A stretch of DNA of 64,000 bases from Smittia aterrima. Lineage: Eukaryota > Arthropoda > Insecta > Diptera > Chironomidae. Positions 1-12,700 of the stretch are shown piece after piece; within the stretch, counting starts at the first letter, position 1, and each line of letters opens with the position of its first letter. Where the stretch lies: assembly GCA_033063855.1 (NCBI GenBank), contig CP093829.1, forward strand, positions 5,280,243 to 5,344,242, given 5' to 3'. The notes below the pieces were generated by a model, which did not search any database, had not been told where the DNA came from, and saw only the letters and a program-made list of their open reading frames with translations. A program made the translations under genes and the position numbers.

Positions 1-3000
1 CATCGATTGGAAGTGCAAGGCATTCATTGATGCAAAGCGTGCATTGAACTGTCAAAAGACTGTGCAAACACTCGACGTAAACGACAACGAAATCTCAAAG
101 ATCTCGAAGTCGTAAAACGAATTCGTGAACTCATATTGTTCCGAAAAACGAAGAGAAAAGTGGAAGAGGCGATGTCGCGATGTGGTTGCTTTAAGTAGCA
201 ACTAATTACCGGATTATTTCTCTCGTTCGCCGAGCATTTTTATTTGACTTAAAACGTGTAATTTGCAAATTTGCACGTTTTTCGTTGTTGGACAGGAGAG
301 AAAAAGTAAAAAGTCGAATGAATGCGATGCACTTTTTGCAGTCGACCACGGTTTTCCTTTATCAGCTCGCCAACCAAACACTGACAACAGAGCGAGTGAA
401 ATTAAGACGTCTCTTAAGTACGAGGGACATTCAGAGGAATTCTTCTCTGTGTACGGCGATTCGCCTTATTTCGAAGACGAGGCTCGAGTGAAAAATGTCT
501 CAATTTTTGTTCTAAGAAGCAAAATACGTGATTTTACGTTTTCCTTTCCATATCGGATCGAGTTCGAATTCCGTCGAGGGCATCTCGTCGACATCTCCAC
601 GCTTCTCTCCTAGTCGGCACACAGAAGCTGAAGTGGTAATGAGCTTGGATTAAGAGTTTAAATTGAAAAGAAAAATTAAATTCGGGTCAGAAAGGGGAGT
701 GAGAACAACTCATTCCACAGTTGACCCCAAACACATGTTTTGAATTTTAAAATTACTTTGGCGAGAGAGAGAAATGTTCGCCAATTTATCACTCGATGCA
801 TTGTTCTTAAGAATCCCTTGTAAAGTGCACGGGGGATCTGGAATTTGGAAGAAAAATTGCAGAGCATGTCGAGAAGAAATTGAAACACCTTCACAGTTGA
901 TTGTTTCGCATCGCGGGCCGCGCTAATTTTGGGAAGGGTCGGCCGATCATTATCCGTCGAGAGTAAAGAGATATTTTTACATTTTAATCATTTCGCATGT
1001 GCCCATCGACGTCGTCTTTTGCATTCTTAATCTCTCTTCGCAGTACAATGCAATTCATCGTCGTCGCTCGTCGTTCGAGGGAGATGGAGAAGTGAAGAAG
1101 AAGAAGTTGAAACAATAAATTATTTTGATGCGAAAGGAGAAAAATGTTTGAAATGCTCGATTCTGAAAGATGATGAATTAATTTTGATGCTTTGTTGGAG
1201 GATAAAAAAAAGCGCAACGGCAAATTAAATGCTTTGTCTGGATTGTAATTAATGTTGAATGTATTTATCATTCGGAATTATTCTCGAGATTTTTAAAATG
1301 TTTGCACACACTCACTCTCGTGTGTGCCATTGCCAAGACTCACAATTCATAAATGAACATATCAGCGCGCGTCCAAAAATGTTTGTAATTGATTGAAGAG
1401 CGAACGGGATTAATTGGAGCGGTGAAGAAATATTTCGGTGATTGATCAATCGACAAAAGTTTCCTTCTAATTGCTTCAAGAACTTCGAAGGAGAATTCCT
1501 TTCAACTCTTTGTAGTCGTGTGTGGCTTCGAAACAGATCAACTCAACGCTGGTTTGACGAGATGAACTCTCCGTTATTGTTGAAATTACTTTCTGCATAT
1601 ATTTACAAATCGTGCTAAATCGATCACAATTCACTTGACCTCAGCGACATTCTTCGCTTCACATCATCATTCCATCGCACACTGCTCTAGAGGCGCTGGG
1701 GGAAAACATTGAAATAATGAGTCGAGCAGCAAAACTGGAGCTCGCTGCACCGAATCGATCAATCAAAACAGGTTAAGTGAATCTCTTGTGTGAGTGTGGC
1801 AATCTGAAGGCATAATTTAAACAACAGGGAGCCTCTGTCTCTCTTTCAGCCTTCACAATCGCAGTCGCACTGTCGAAGTCTTGTTGGCAATTGTGCAACA
1901 AGCATTGTCAGGTCATTTTCTTTTGTGTTCTTTATTGATTCTTGCTGCTTTGTTGGCTTCGTCGACACGAGAAGAACTTTTATGTTTCGCAAATCGATGC
2001 GAAGGCTCACGAAACAATGTTAGATCGAGAGAATGATCAAGGAGTGCGAATGATGATTAAGCATCCTTCGAAATCAATTTGTAGCCGCGTGGAGAGATAG
2101 CGATGGAGTGAGAGGGACAGCGTGAAACATAAAAAAGGAAGATTCACTTTATCGACACATTTCAATCTCATAAACTACGTTTGAACAATATTTCATCAGA
2201 TGATGTTTCAGGAGAAATAATTTATCACTTTAGGAGTCGAAGGAGCGAAGAAACATCTTAAGGATATCCTCGAATCTATTCGTAGAATTAAAATGTTATC
2301 TCTCGCTCTCGTCGTTTTATTCATGGGACGTGTTAATGGATTTTCTTGAGGCCACGATCTCGAGACAAAGAAGCGCAGTAACGATCCGTTTTCTTTTATT
2401 TTTTGGGGTAGACAAACTGAAGACACAACAATGGCAAAGAGAAATTTCTCTTTCATCCTTTTGTGTTGATCAAAAGCTGCTGTTGAAGGAGAACGAAAAA
2501 AAAACTTTTAATTCACAATCTTTATTGAAAGTCTTGCATGAGAAAAGAAATAAATAAAATTATCAGCTCATAAACATCTCAACTTAACACTTTTCTCCTT
2601 CTTTGCTTGCACTTCTCAAAACTCTCGTATTTCTCATGAATTTAAAGGCACTCGGTGGTGGCAAGCGCATCACGTTGGTGGCAAGCGGACAGCAATAAAA
2701 CGATGACAATAAAAATTCACCTTTCAAGCGAGAGCAAATGAGATTCTAGTCGAAATTCAGACGAAACGGTTTGTTTGCCTTTTTTTTTCTTTCTTTATTT
2801 GTGAAACATCTTGCGGTTGATTCAGACCTGACTCGAGTCGAGAGAAGTCTCTCGATAACAACAACAGAAAAACGCAATTAATCATAAAGTTTTCTAGTTT
2901 GTGCAACTTAGTACGAGAAACCTGCACGAGGAGAAAGGAAATTGATCGAGCTATCAATCAAGCTGCGCTATGTTGAAACGAAGGAAAGAGAGAAAAAAAA

Positions 3001-3957
3001 CTTTTGTAACTTGATAAGGTTGTGCTGCTTGATGAACGAGATTAAATGCTTCAGATAATCTTTCAATAACATGAGTTCAAGTTATTTTAAAAGCGCCATT
3101 AAGTGAAACACCTTCGAGAATTTTTCCCATCGACCAAAGCAGTGACTCGCAGATTCACAAATTGATTTGTTAAAAAATCAGTCGACTCGAAACTTTATTT
3201 ATGATGACATCAATAACTTAAACATCCGCTAAGTCTTCTCGCTTTCCACCCTTCGAGACATCCCTAACACTTCCGGGAGCCGCTCGACAGATAAATATTT
3301 TTCCAATTGCATCCTCATTAGTTTCCCTCCGATGCTAGACGCACAATAGGCACGACACGTGTGCGATTTTGAGAAACGTCTCCATAACGAGATAAATGAT
3401 CTTAACTTCCTGCCCCGAGCGCTCGATAAAAAATTGTCCACATCGATTTGCACAAAGTTTGTTATTTTTTTTTATTAATTCCTCACATTCGCAATGAATA
3501 AAAACATCAACAAAGAAGCAAAGTCATTATATCACAATGCGGAATCCATTAATGGCATTAAATGGAAAATCAACCGTGAACTGGCAAGGGAATAAGCGAG
3601 TGACCTGCTCCATATATCCACGAAAACGCTCTGGAGCTGCATGTTACATTTAATTAATTTATTTATTGCACAAAATAAAAAAAAAATATTGCAAATCTTT
3701 CTTCTGCTGCTTTGCCAAGGCAAACGAACGAAGAGATCGAGCAAGCAGCAAAGAAAGAGAAGCCAGAAGCTTATCGTGTCTCTTAACACTTTCCATAAAA
3801 GAATATTTATTTCTTCTCTCTGCTCTGCACTTTACTTGTTTTCCTTTGCCGTTTATTCATACGAAAGGCGAAGCGAAAAAAAAAGACAAAACAAAAATGT
3901 TTAAATCTTGTCTCATTTTGCAAACATTTATTACTCGAAGGAGATTTCGATGGGGGG

Positions 3958-3984
3958 CGACGACGACGAATGAACGAACGAACG
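3958..3984. repeat. (CGA)4 followed by (GAAC)3 simple repeat
   Basis: Four CGA units at 3958-3969 are followed, after two bases, by a GAAC tetranucleotide run at 3972-3984. The repeat is short. Confidence 0.8.
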
Positions 3985-5565
3985 GAGGAGAAGCTGAGAG
4001 TGTGCAACAGCAGCAGATGAACATTGCTGATCAAATTCTTGTATATTGTTCTCTATATGCAATGTTTGTGCTATCATTAAACCATAAAACGTAAAAATTA
4101 AGAAAGAACATTCACGAGGCATAGCGACGACGACATTCGTAGTGCAAAACAAGAAGATAAAGTTTGACCTCTTGATCATCAATGAAGCAGAAAAGGCAGA
4201 CGAAGTCTCAGTGTGATGGGAAAGAGTGGCCGAGGTTTTGTTTAATGTTGCCATGAGGGGAGATTGTCGAGATAAGTCTTTGGAGAGGCGCAAATTAGTT
4301 GCTCGACGACGACTTGAAAGCTCCGAAGCTTCTTCTCAATAAATTCCAAGCTTAAACATTAATGGATTCTCTCGTTAGTTTTATGTCCTCATCATGTCAC
4401 AAACAGAAGCCCGTAAATTATCTTTCCAAGGTGGCAATCCGTCTCAGCTCAGTCACTGGAAATTTAATCCCTCTCTCACTTGCTGGTTACGACCAACATC
4501 CATGCGACAATAATTTATTCCGCCAATTAAATAAACGTTAAGTTACACAAACAAAAGACGCGATGCAATTTCGGGCGAGTTAATTAAGACATTTTTGGCA
4601 CTTATTTCTTGACTCAAGCACAGAGGAAACGAGCCGACGAGCGAGCGAGTGTGTAAATCGAAGCAGAAGACAATGGTGAATCACTGTTGGTGCTCTCTCT
4701 CGAGTGGTCCACGAACAAATGTATGTAAATTAGATGCGAGAGCCGTGGAAGAAATTATCATGCATGAAATTTATTTATTTGCGCGAAATGCAACGGCGAA
4801 GATGCATCTTTATCTCATTTTCGAGTCGCTTCTCTTCTGTTCGCGCGTAAAAGTTTCTTCGCGAAGCGTCGGCTCGCGGAATTGTATTTCTGTGTTATCC
4901 GTTTCCCGGGTCTGATCTTGTTCTTGTAATTTTCGTGTGTCGATTCGCGCCGAGGAGGCTTCGTCCCTGCTGATGATGGCGAGCGATATGCTAATTCTTA
5001 TTTATTTAAGCTACTGTATGGTTTGCAATTTACTTTACAGGTTTTTTTATTTGCCTTCTTCTCTCATCTCTCATCGATACTCTGACTTAAAAGCCGTTCA
5101 GTTTACTATCAATTTAGTCTTCCACTTCAAATGAATTTCACGACAGTTGTTACTGACTCAGTTAAGTATGCCAAATATTTATGTTTCTCCTTCTTTATGC
5201 TTACGCGTTTATCCAAAAAATACAGAAAGAAACGCCAACTATGTTTAGGACTCCCAGGAATGTCTACGCTCCAAGCCAGTCGAAGGAAATACCTGAAATT
5301 GAGTTTCTTGAATGGAAATTCTGCATACGAGAGAACAACGACAGTAAAGTCTCTATAGACTCCTCTCAAAGAAGACGAATCGAATCGAATCTTTTCTTTT
5401 ATTTTCAGATTAAGCCAAAAAAAGATCGAAGCGATGGAAAATGAAAATTTGAATAAATTGGCTTTGGACGAAGAAGAAGAAGAGAGTGAGATGGAAATCT
5501 CCATAAAAGGATTTCTCAACTCTTTTTGCATGTATAAAATATTTACAATCGAAAATTCTACGTAA

Positions 5566-5573
5566 ATTTGCAT
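5566..5573 (-). promoter_or_regulatory. POU octamer (ATTTGCAT)
   Basis: This is a perfect octamer on the minus strand, the classical binding sequence for POU proteins such as the vvl product. It lies about 21.8 kb upstream of the coding start. Binding is inferred from the motif alone. Confidence 0.4.
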
Positions 5574-6765
5574 ACATTTTATTGTTTTTATCGTTCAATT
5601 TCTGCTTCTGCTGCTACTCCGACGACGAAGACTCAGAGAAATTGCGTTTGCTGCCGTTTAGAGTTCATTTGAATGAAATGAACAATAAGCCACAAAAAGG
5701 CGAACGGCTCGACCTAATAAGGTGATAACATACTTCTGTGCTAAGCTAAGCAAGAATGAAGACCGAGACAATCGAGAATTTCTGCTTAAACTTTCAACTT
5801 TATTATGATTCACTTCGCCATGTCGCTCGTTGCTTGTTTTGTGTTGTCGAAAGCACAATTGCCATAAATTCTCAGATTTCCTTTTATACTTCTGACCCGA
5901 AAGTCTTTTCTTTTATTGGCGAAATCGAAACTGGACAGGAAATTGAGCTTCTTCAGAGCTTGAGTCGAAGAATTTATGAGACCGAATCGTAAAAATTATT
6001 AATTTCCATTCGACTCGATCGAACGAATATGGAGAAGTTGAAGTTTGGCCATCGTAAAACTAGTTGCTAGTGAAAATTGTACAAATTGCGATCGTGATGC
6101 TTAAGAATTTCATTCTCCAATGACCTAAGACTGTCGACCACTAAGTTACCTTCAAGATTCCTCTTCAGGCCTTCACTTCATCGGTCACTGCAACGAAACT
6201 TTATTGCGCAATGATCTTTATGAGTGAGAACGAAGGAAGCAGCATGATCGAGTCATAATTGAATTAGATGGAGTTGCAGAACACCTTCGAGTTATTTATG
6301 GAAATAGACAAGAGAGGCCCGGTACTCACGTAGGATGAAAATGGAATAAATATTGTTTTGCGGAGCAACAACTTTTGTAATAATAATGCATGCACATCTC
6401 TCGAGATGGTGTAAAGCCTAACACTCTCTTTCGCGCTCCACCAGACACTTTCCCTTTTACGGAAATTACACGTTTCATAGATGATTCATAAATTAAAATA
6501 CATTAACTTCGAAATCGGAGCTAACATGCCCATTAACAATTGTCATACGCCACGATCAATACGTCGTCGCTTAATTATTCGATTGACGTCGATTCACATT
6601 CAAATTTAATTTCGAGCGAAGAAAGATCTTTCCTGTTGCATAATTTGAAGCTCAATCAGAAGACCTCGTACATTACAATACGACGCGATACTTAGTATGC
6701 AGATTCTCCGATGAGTCTGACACTTTGAATGCATGTTTATATGCCAAACAAAAAACCAGTTTTCG

Positions 6766-6773
6766 ATGCAAAT
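6766..6773 (+). promoter_or_regulatory. POU octamer (ATGCAAAT)
   Basis: This is a perfect octamer, followed at once by an AT-rich TTATTTTGTGCAT stretch that carries a partial POU half-site. It is 1.2 kb from the octamer at 5566. Function is inferred only. Confidence 0.4.
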
Positions 6774-9700
6774 TATTTTGTGCATTTTTCGGGCGCAACG
6801 GATTCTTCCTGGAGCGATTAAGTTTATGAATGAATTGGAAGTTGTCATCGTTTTGCGATTGTTAATTGAGATCTCGGGATCACAATTTCAAAGTGAATTC
6901 AGTAATTATCGTAAAAGTAATTTTAAGAGCCGCTATTTACGTTGAATTTAATTTCACTAATAAATTCGATTTTTACGCCACGTGAAGAACGTAAAGATAT
7001 GAAGTCGAGATCGAATAAAATGTAACGACCGTAAAAATGTTTCATTTCTGATCTCGGATCGGCTGAGCTCGTGTGATAAAAGAAACTTTTGCCTCTTGGG
7101 ATGAAAAAGCACGAGCGTGAGTCGCTTCGAAAGCACCTTGAACGATAAATTAAAAATGAAGACGTTAATGAGCACAAAATCTTTCTTAATCTCGAACTAA
7201 TGTTGACCGAAAACGCTTTTTTACGAGCTCCAGAAACGAAGAAACAGAAATTAAAACTCCGGGACGACCAAGCGAGAGAGACCATCGCACGAAAAATAAT
7301 TAAAGTTGAAACATTCCCGAGCAAATGTTTAAGAAACTATAAATTACCGAAGATCTCTAATAAATTCTCGAATAATAAAACTAGATTCCTCTCGAGAAGA
7401 TAGTTTACAATCGTGAAGATGGAATTTCTTCGAACTTGAATAGTTCCGCGGCGGATTCAAAACGTAATCGCTTCGATATTGCCGATGGGGTGTCACTGAG
7501 AATGAGAATTATGTCCGAGCGAGTCGCTTTCTGATAGGAGCATCGATGAGATGTTAAGTGTCGGACCAGCGAGAAACCTTTTTGAATATTCAAGAGAATT
7601 AAGTTCGTGAAGTCATCGAGAGAATCTTCTTGCTGGGTTGTGTCGTTGTTAAGTCACACATTTCATAAAATGTCAGGAGCACGATAAATTTTTATTGCTC
7701 TGTTGATATTGAGTTATGATCGAAATAAAAAAAAGTTTTTTTTATCGCTGTTGAGCCCTCGAGATACGGTTCTCAATTAATTAAGGTACACCTCTCTCTG
7801 GCTGTTAAGAAACTTCATCTCCATTGCCTTCTGATGGGTTATTTGTAATCTGAGCTCTTTAATTGCTTTACATTCTTGATCTCTCGAGGGCTCAACTTGG
7901 TGATCAACTTGTTTGACAACGACGGAAATCTGATCGCTTTTGAATAATCCACAAGGACATTTGATTCATTAGTGATTGAAATTGAGCTGATTGGGCGCCT
8001 TTGACAGATTTATTAGCTCATCATTTCACTTCGGCAAAAGATGCTTTTGGCTAATAGTCAATTATATTATAAAGTTTCTTAATCCTAAGTGATTTGGAAG
8101 TTTTTACGATTTCCTTTCCATGAACTTTTCGTCTCGAAAGCATTCGGCCGAAGAAAGCCGCGCACGATCAACTTTTTCTTGGGTAAAATATTTTCGCTGC
8201 TTCGTCTTCAATCTTCGCTCAAAATGCGGCGACGATGAAAAAGACTTTCGATGGAATTTCTTTTAAACCTTTTAGAAAACCTCGTTGGCTTCGAATGATA
8301 GACGAAGAAATGGAAGAGAAACAAGATTAAAAGATTTCTGTGGCAATAAATAAAGATTGTTTTTGAGGATTTCTCTTGTCGGTGAAAGGAAACGGAGATT
8401 GCTTAGTGTTTAGAGTTAGAAGAAGCCACGGCGACTTTTAAGAGACTAAGAGGAAGATTGAAAATGTTGGACATGACCAAACACTGCTGATTAGCTCGTC
8501 GACGAGTCTTCATTTCTTTCCGTAATTCTTCTCGAAACATTGTTCGTCCGATGATAAATTTAGATTCCTTGCTTTGGCAGAAAGTAGCGGTTCGCCGTCA
8601 GATTCATAAGACGAGAGGGAAGACAATGAAAAAGAATTTAATATTTTATCAAAAAATAAAACTTCTTTTTTCTTGAAATTCGCAAACAATGATTTTTCGG
8701 TCGTTCAAGAAACAAATGAAATGAAAAAAAAAATCGATGAGGAGAATAAGCAAAGAAGCAGAGAGAAGAGAGATTGATGGTCGCCAATGTATTTTGACGA
8801 GACTTTGACGAGATTCTTTCTTGCTTTTTTTTTGTCCTTTTGCGCGATGCATCTTGTGACAGGGTGTTTCGAGTCTTTATCAGCCTTCGATCGTCTTATC
8901 ATTCTCGACATCAATGCCATCGAAAGATTTAGTGAAAGCTAAAGGGCGAATGAAAGACGCGGAGCACCTTATACTCGAGACTGATGTGGCAAAACGACGA
9001 GACGTAAAGGTGGAATTTAATTTTGTGACATGCAACAACGATCGTCTTAATTTTTAAATATTTATTTTCGTCGTCTGATTCACGAAAAAGTGACTATTTA
9101 AAATTCTTGTGCTTGCTGTTTCTTGCTGTGTCAGCAGAAGTAAGAAGATTAGAACAATTGCTCGGAGCTCGGAGCAAAGCCCGAAGCTTGATCATTATTC
9201 TTCGATAAAACAAAACAAAAATAAATTGAATGAAAACGAAGGAAGGCCAGGAATCCCGTTCGATTCTAAGGAATTAATCTCGGCCAAAGGACAAAAAATT
9301 TAGTGAAAACAAAGAAGACAAGAATGCAATTGTAAACATGAATAATTTATGCGACTCGAGGGAAACATTGATTCATTTGATGCCTCGATCGGAATGTGAA
9401 AATGTCATCTCCTAACGTTTTTGTTTTCGCTGCTGCTGATCCATTGCTTTAAGTACCCACGATGTGTGTTGAAAATTTCATTCATTCATGAAAAATCGTG
9501 AATCGCAAAGGGAGAGAAAGAAATGAAGGCGAATGCACACAATTGACTGTCGCGGACAAAAAAAAGAAAGAAAAGAAAAAATCGTCTCGAGGAAATTTAG
9601 ATGGCGATTCAGGTTTCGCTTTATTGTTTCCTTTTCGTTGATCGATCATTTTGATGAGTTTCGTTGGTGACAGCTTCGCGTTTTTTTTTCTTTCTTCTCC

Positions 9701-12700
9701 TGCTTGCTGACCAGAGACGTCTCCCCTCATTGTTCCTTTTTCTGATATTTCGACGACAACCCGTTCTCTCCAAAAAATATTTCTGCTGATTTCAATTAAC
9801 GTTCACTGAATAAAAATTCGCGAGGGACGCGAGTGCACGTGCTCAGTATCAAGTCTCGCCAGAGAAACTCTCATTTGGTTAATTCACGAAACTCATGCGC
9901 AACAAATTGATTAATTAGTCACTGCAATATGTCATTGATCGCTCGTTCGTTTGCTCGCTCGCCGAGACGAGAGAATTGTCGTAGGCTTAAGAAACAAGAA
10001 AATTATGATTTCTCTGCTTCACTTTCAGTTTTTTTTTGTGTCTGGTGTTGTGTCTTGAACACCTTCTAAAAATAATAATCACGGCTTAAGAACAACAACT
10101 GCGCATTGTTTTCGCGCCTGAGACAATTGAAAAATAAAATAAAGGCAACGACTGAGAATTGAAATGCTTTTATGGCGTTTAAGGGTGCGTTCGAAGAAAA
10201 AAAAAAGATTTAAGAAGAAAAATTATAATTAAGGTGTGAATGATTGTTGGTTTCTGTTTCGTGAAAGATATTTTCTTTGAGGCAATATCTTGATGAATAA
10301 GAACGTCTCTCTCTCACTCGCCCGGTGTGAGTTGTTGTAGGCGCGCTCCGCCAACAATTGTGTAACAAACAATTGACAAACAATCTGATCCTTTTTCATG
10401 TTTGGAGATTGAAAGGATTCGAGTGATGTAGACAACGAAGCTCAAGAAATTTGAATGACAATCAATTCTTCACCTTTTTTTTACCGGGTGAGAAAGAATT
10501 GAAAGCAAAACTTCTTTTCTAACTTTGTCTACGTGTCGAGGAAGGGAAGAGGCGAAAGGTCAAAGAAAAGGGAAAAGTGTCGATCGAAAGGAAATGTCTT
10601 TGAGCGATGCCTTTGGTGATAAAAGTGAAGTGAATGAAACTATCGAAAGTGTCATCAGGTCAAACTCTTTGTTCTGTCTTCCTTCGATTTCTTTTGATTG
10701 AAACACGCTCGATTTCCCTTTTTAACTTTTCATGGAGAAGGTTCTGATGTCGTTTAAGATAAAATCTAAACGAAACTTCCATAACTTACGGATTCTCCCG
10801 ACTAAATCGTTTTCTTTCTAAAGTGGAACTAAATCTGCGTTGAAATTTATGGAAAAGTGATTTTCACTTCCTTTGTTCCGTGAGTGAGAGAAAGAGTGAG
10901 AAATATGAATAAACGGAATCAGAAAGTCTTTTGGGATTCGTGATGTAGGTGAACGAGATCCTTGAGAAGTAGGAAAAGGAAAATGGATTCAAAGGAATTA
11001 TGTTAATCGAACATTTTATTCGTCGGAAAGAGGGAAACCTAAATGTTGATGTTTCTCGGGATTTTGACGACTTCGCTTCCTCCTTGCCTCGTTTCGATAT
11101 TGTTCCCGCGATTTGACGAAACGATAAGAATGGAAATTTCAATGTCGTGTTGGACAAGAAAAAGTCCGAAGGAACGAGATAATTCATTCAAGTCTACACA
11201 GAGATTTGTCAACGTCAGTCGAATCGCTTTTTACTTCTCCTCGACTTCCCTTTCAATTTGTCGATGATGTAACGATTTTTAATTATTTATTAATCTCGAG
11301 GGGGCCAGCAATTGATGTCACTTTAAAAGCCTGAGAAAAAGCATCTGCCTCCACTGAAAACATCTTCCACGACGATCCGCTAAGTTCGACTGTTGAAAGC
11401 GATTTTTTTTTATTATTGTAAAATGCCTTAAATGGAAGTCGAAGCAAACGAATGAGAGGGAAAAATGTTTGCCGATCGCAAAAAACGATTTATTTCTTAA
11501 TTGATTGTTGGGTGGAATTCGTAATTAAATTTGGAATTTGTTTCGTTTTCGATTTCTTTGCCATTCAACATCAGTTATTAAATAAAATCTTATTCCTCAG
11601 CTGTGCTTTCAGCGGTTTCCCCGTACAATCGAGATATGTGTAATTACACAATGTATCAAATAGATTCGGCGTTGTGCAAATATCTCTCGGGCTCAATATT
11701 CGAATGTTGAGAAACTCTTGATCTTTCGTTTGCTTTTCAACGCTCAAAGCATTGAAAGTTCGTTTCAGACGAGCTCGGCTAACTGAAGAAGACAACAGCG
11801 TATTGATCATCTGTGAGCGCAGAGAATAAAAAACAATTAAACGTGATTGATTATGACTTCGAGACATTTGCTGGATAAGAGACAAAAAGGAGATTTCAAT
11901 TATAAGCAACAAGAGGAGAACCTTGAACGCTTTTTATTTATTTATCCTTCTGAGTCTTCATGAGTTGCGTCTGACTCTCGTTTTCTCATTCATTCTTCAC
12001 TGCATTCACGTACAATTCCTTAATAACGCTCCAAGTGTTTGTCAATGAAAGTGATTTAAAGCCGCGGATCATTTCATTCTGAGAAAATCACTCTCAATTA
12101 TTTATTTATCTTAAGATGCTTCAGCTTCCCATGCAGCTCGATATCATCGTCAATGATTTTTATAGACAATTGACTTCTACGTCAAGCATTTCTCTCTGTG
12201 CTCTTGATTTTCTGCCTCATAAGCACTTGATATTTCAATTACCTACTCAACGTTCATTCACTTTAGAATCAATTCGAAGAGCGCAGACATTCAAAGACCG
12301 GAAAGTATTTTGAATAAAGCGAGTGAGGGTGATGAGAGAATTGAAAACATTTTTCAATTAAAGCGACGTTCGGAAGGGTGAGCAATGAAAATATCGTTTT
12401 GATTACAATAAAAGGATGAAGACTAACGCAATTCAGTGTTTGCGCAAATGCGCACACGTGTCGTCGTGTAAACAAATAAAACTCTCGTTCCGCTTATCCT
12501 GCAACATCAGCAGCCTCTTGAATCGAAAACGTCAATAGAGTCAACAGCAAGCTCGAGATAATTATAAAACGTTAACCGGGAAGACGAGACACGACAACAG
12601 CATTCCACCTTAGCCTCTCGCTCTCTTTCGATATCTCGTCGTTATTATCGATTAAAAAATATCTGACTCACAATTAATTCAACTTATTTTTTTTTTGCTA

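Larger units (their letters stand above)
1..9999. other. Upstream noncoding region, distal block
   Basis: No open frame here has a recognisable domain. The longest ones are low-complexity Phe/Ser/Lys/Arg-rich translations, several starting at non-ATG codons, and they overlap on both strands. Visible content is short homopolymer runs, a (CGA)4 plus GAAC tract near 3960, an A8-G-T8 tract at 7727-7743, two A8-9 CTTTT tracts (2496 and 2993) and two POU octamers (5566 and 6766). It is most simply read as intergenic or cis-regulatory DNA about 17-27 kb upstream of vvl. Confidence 0.7.

Noticed and set aside
5127..5573. 148-codon minus-strand open frame
   Set aside because: Ser/Phe/Lys-rich with no domain, and it overlaps frames on the other strand.
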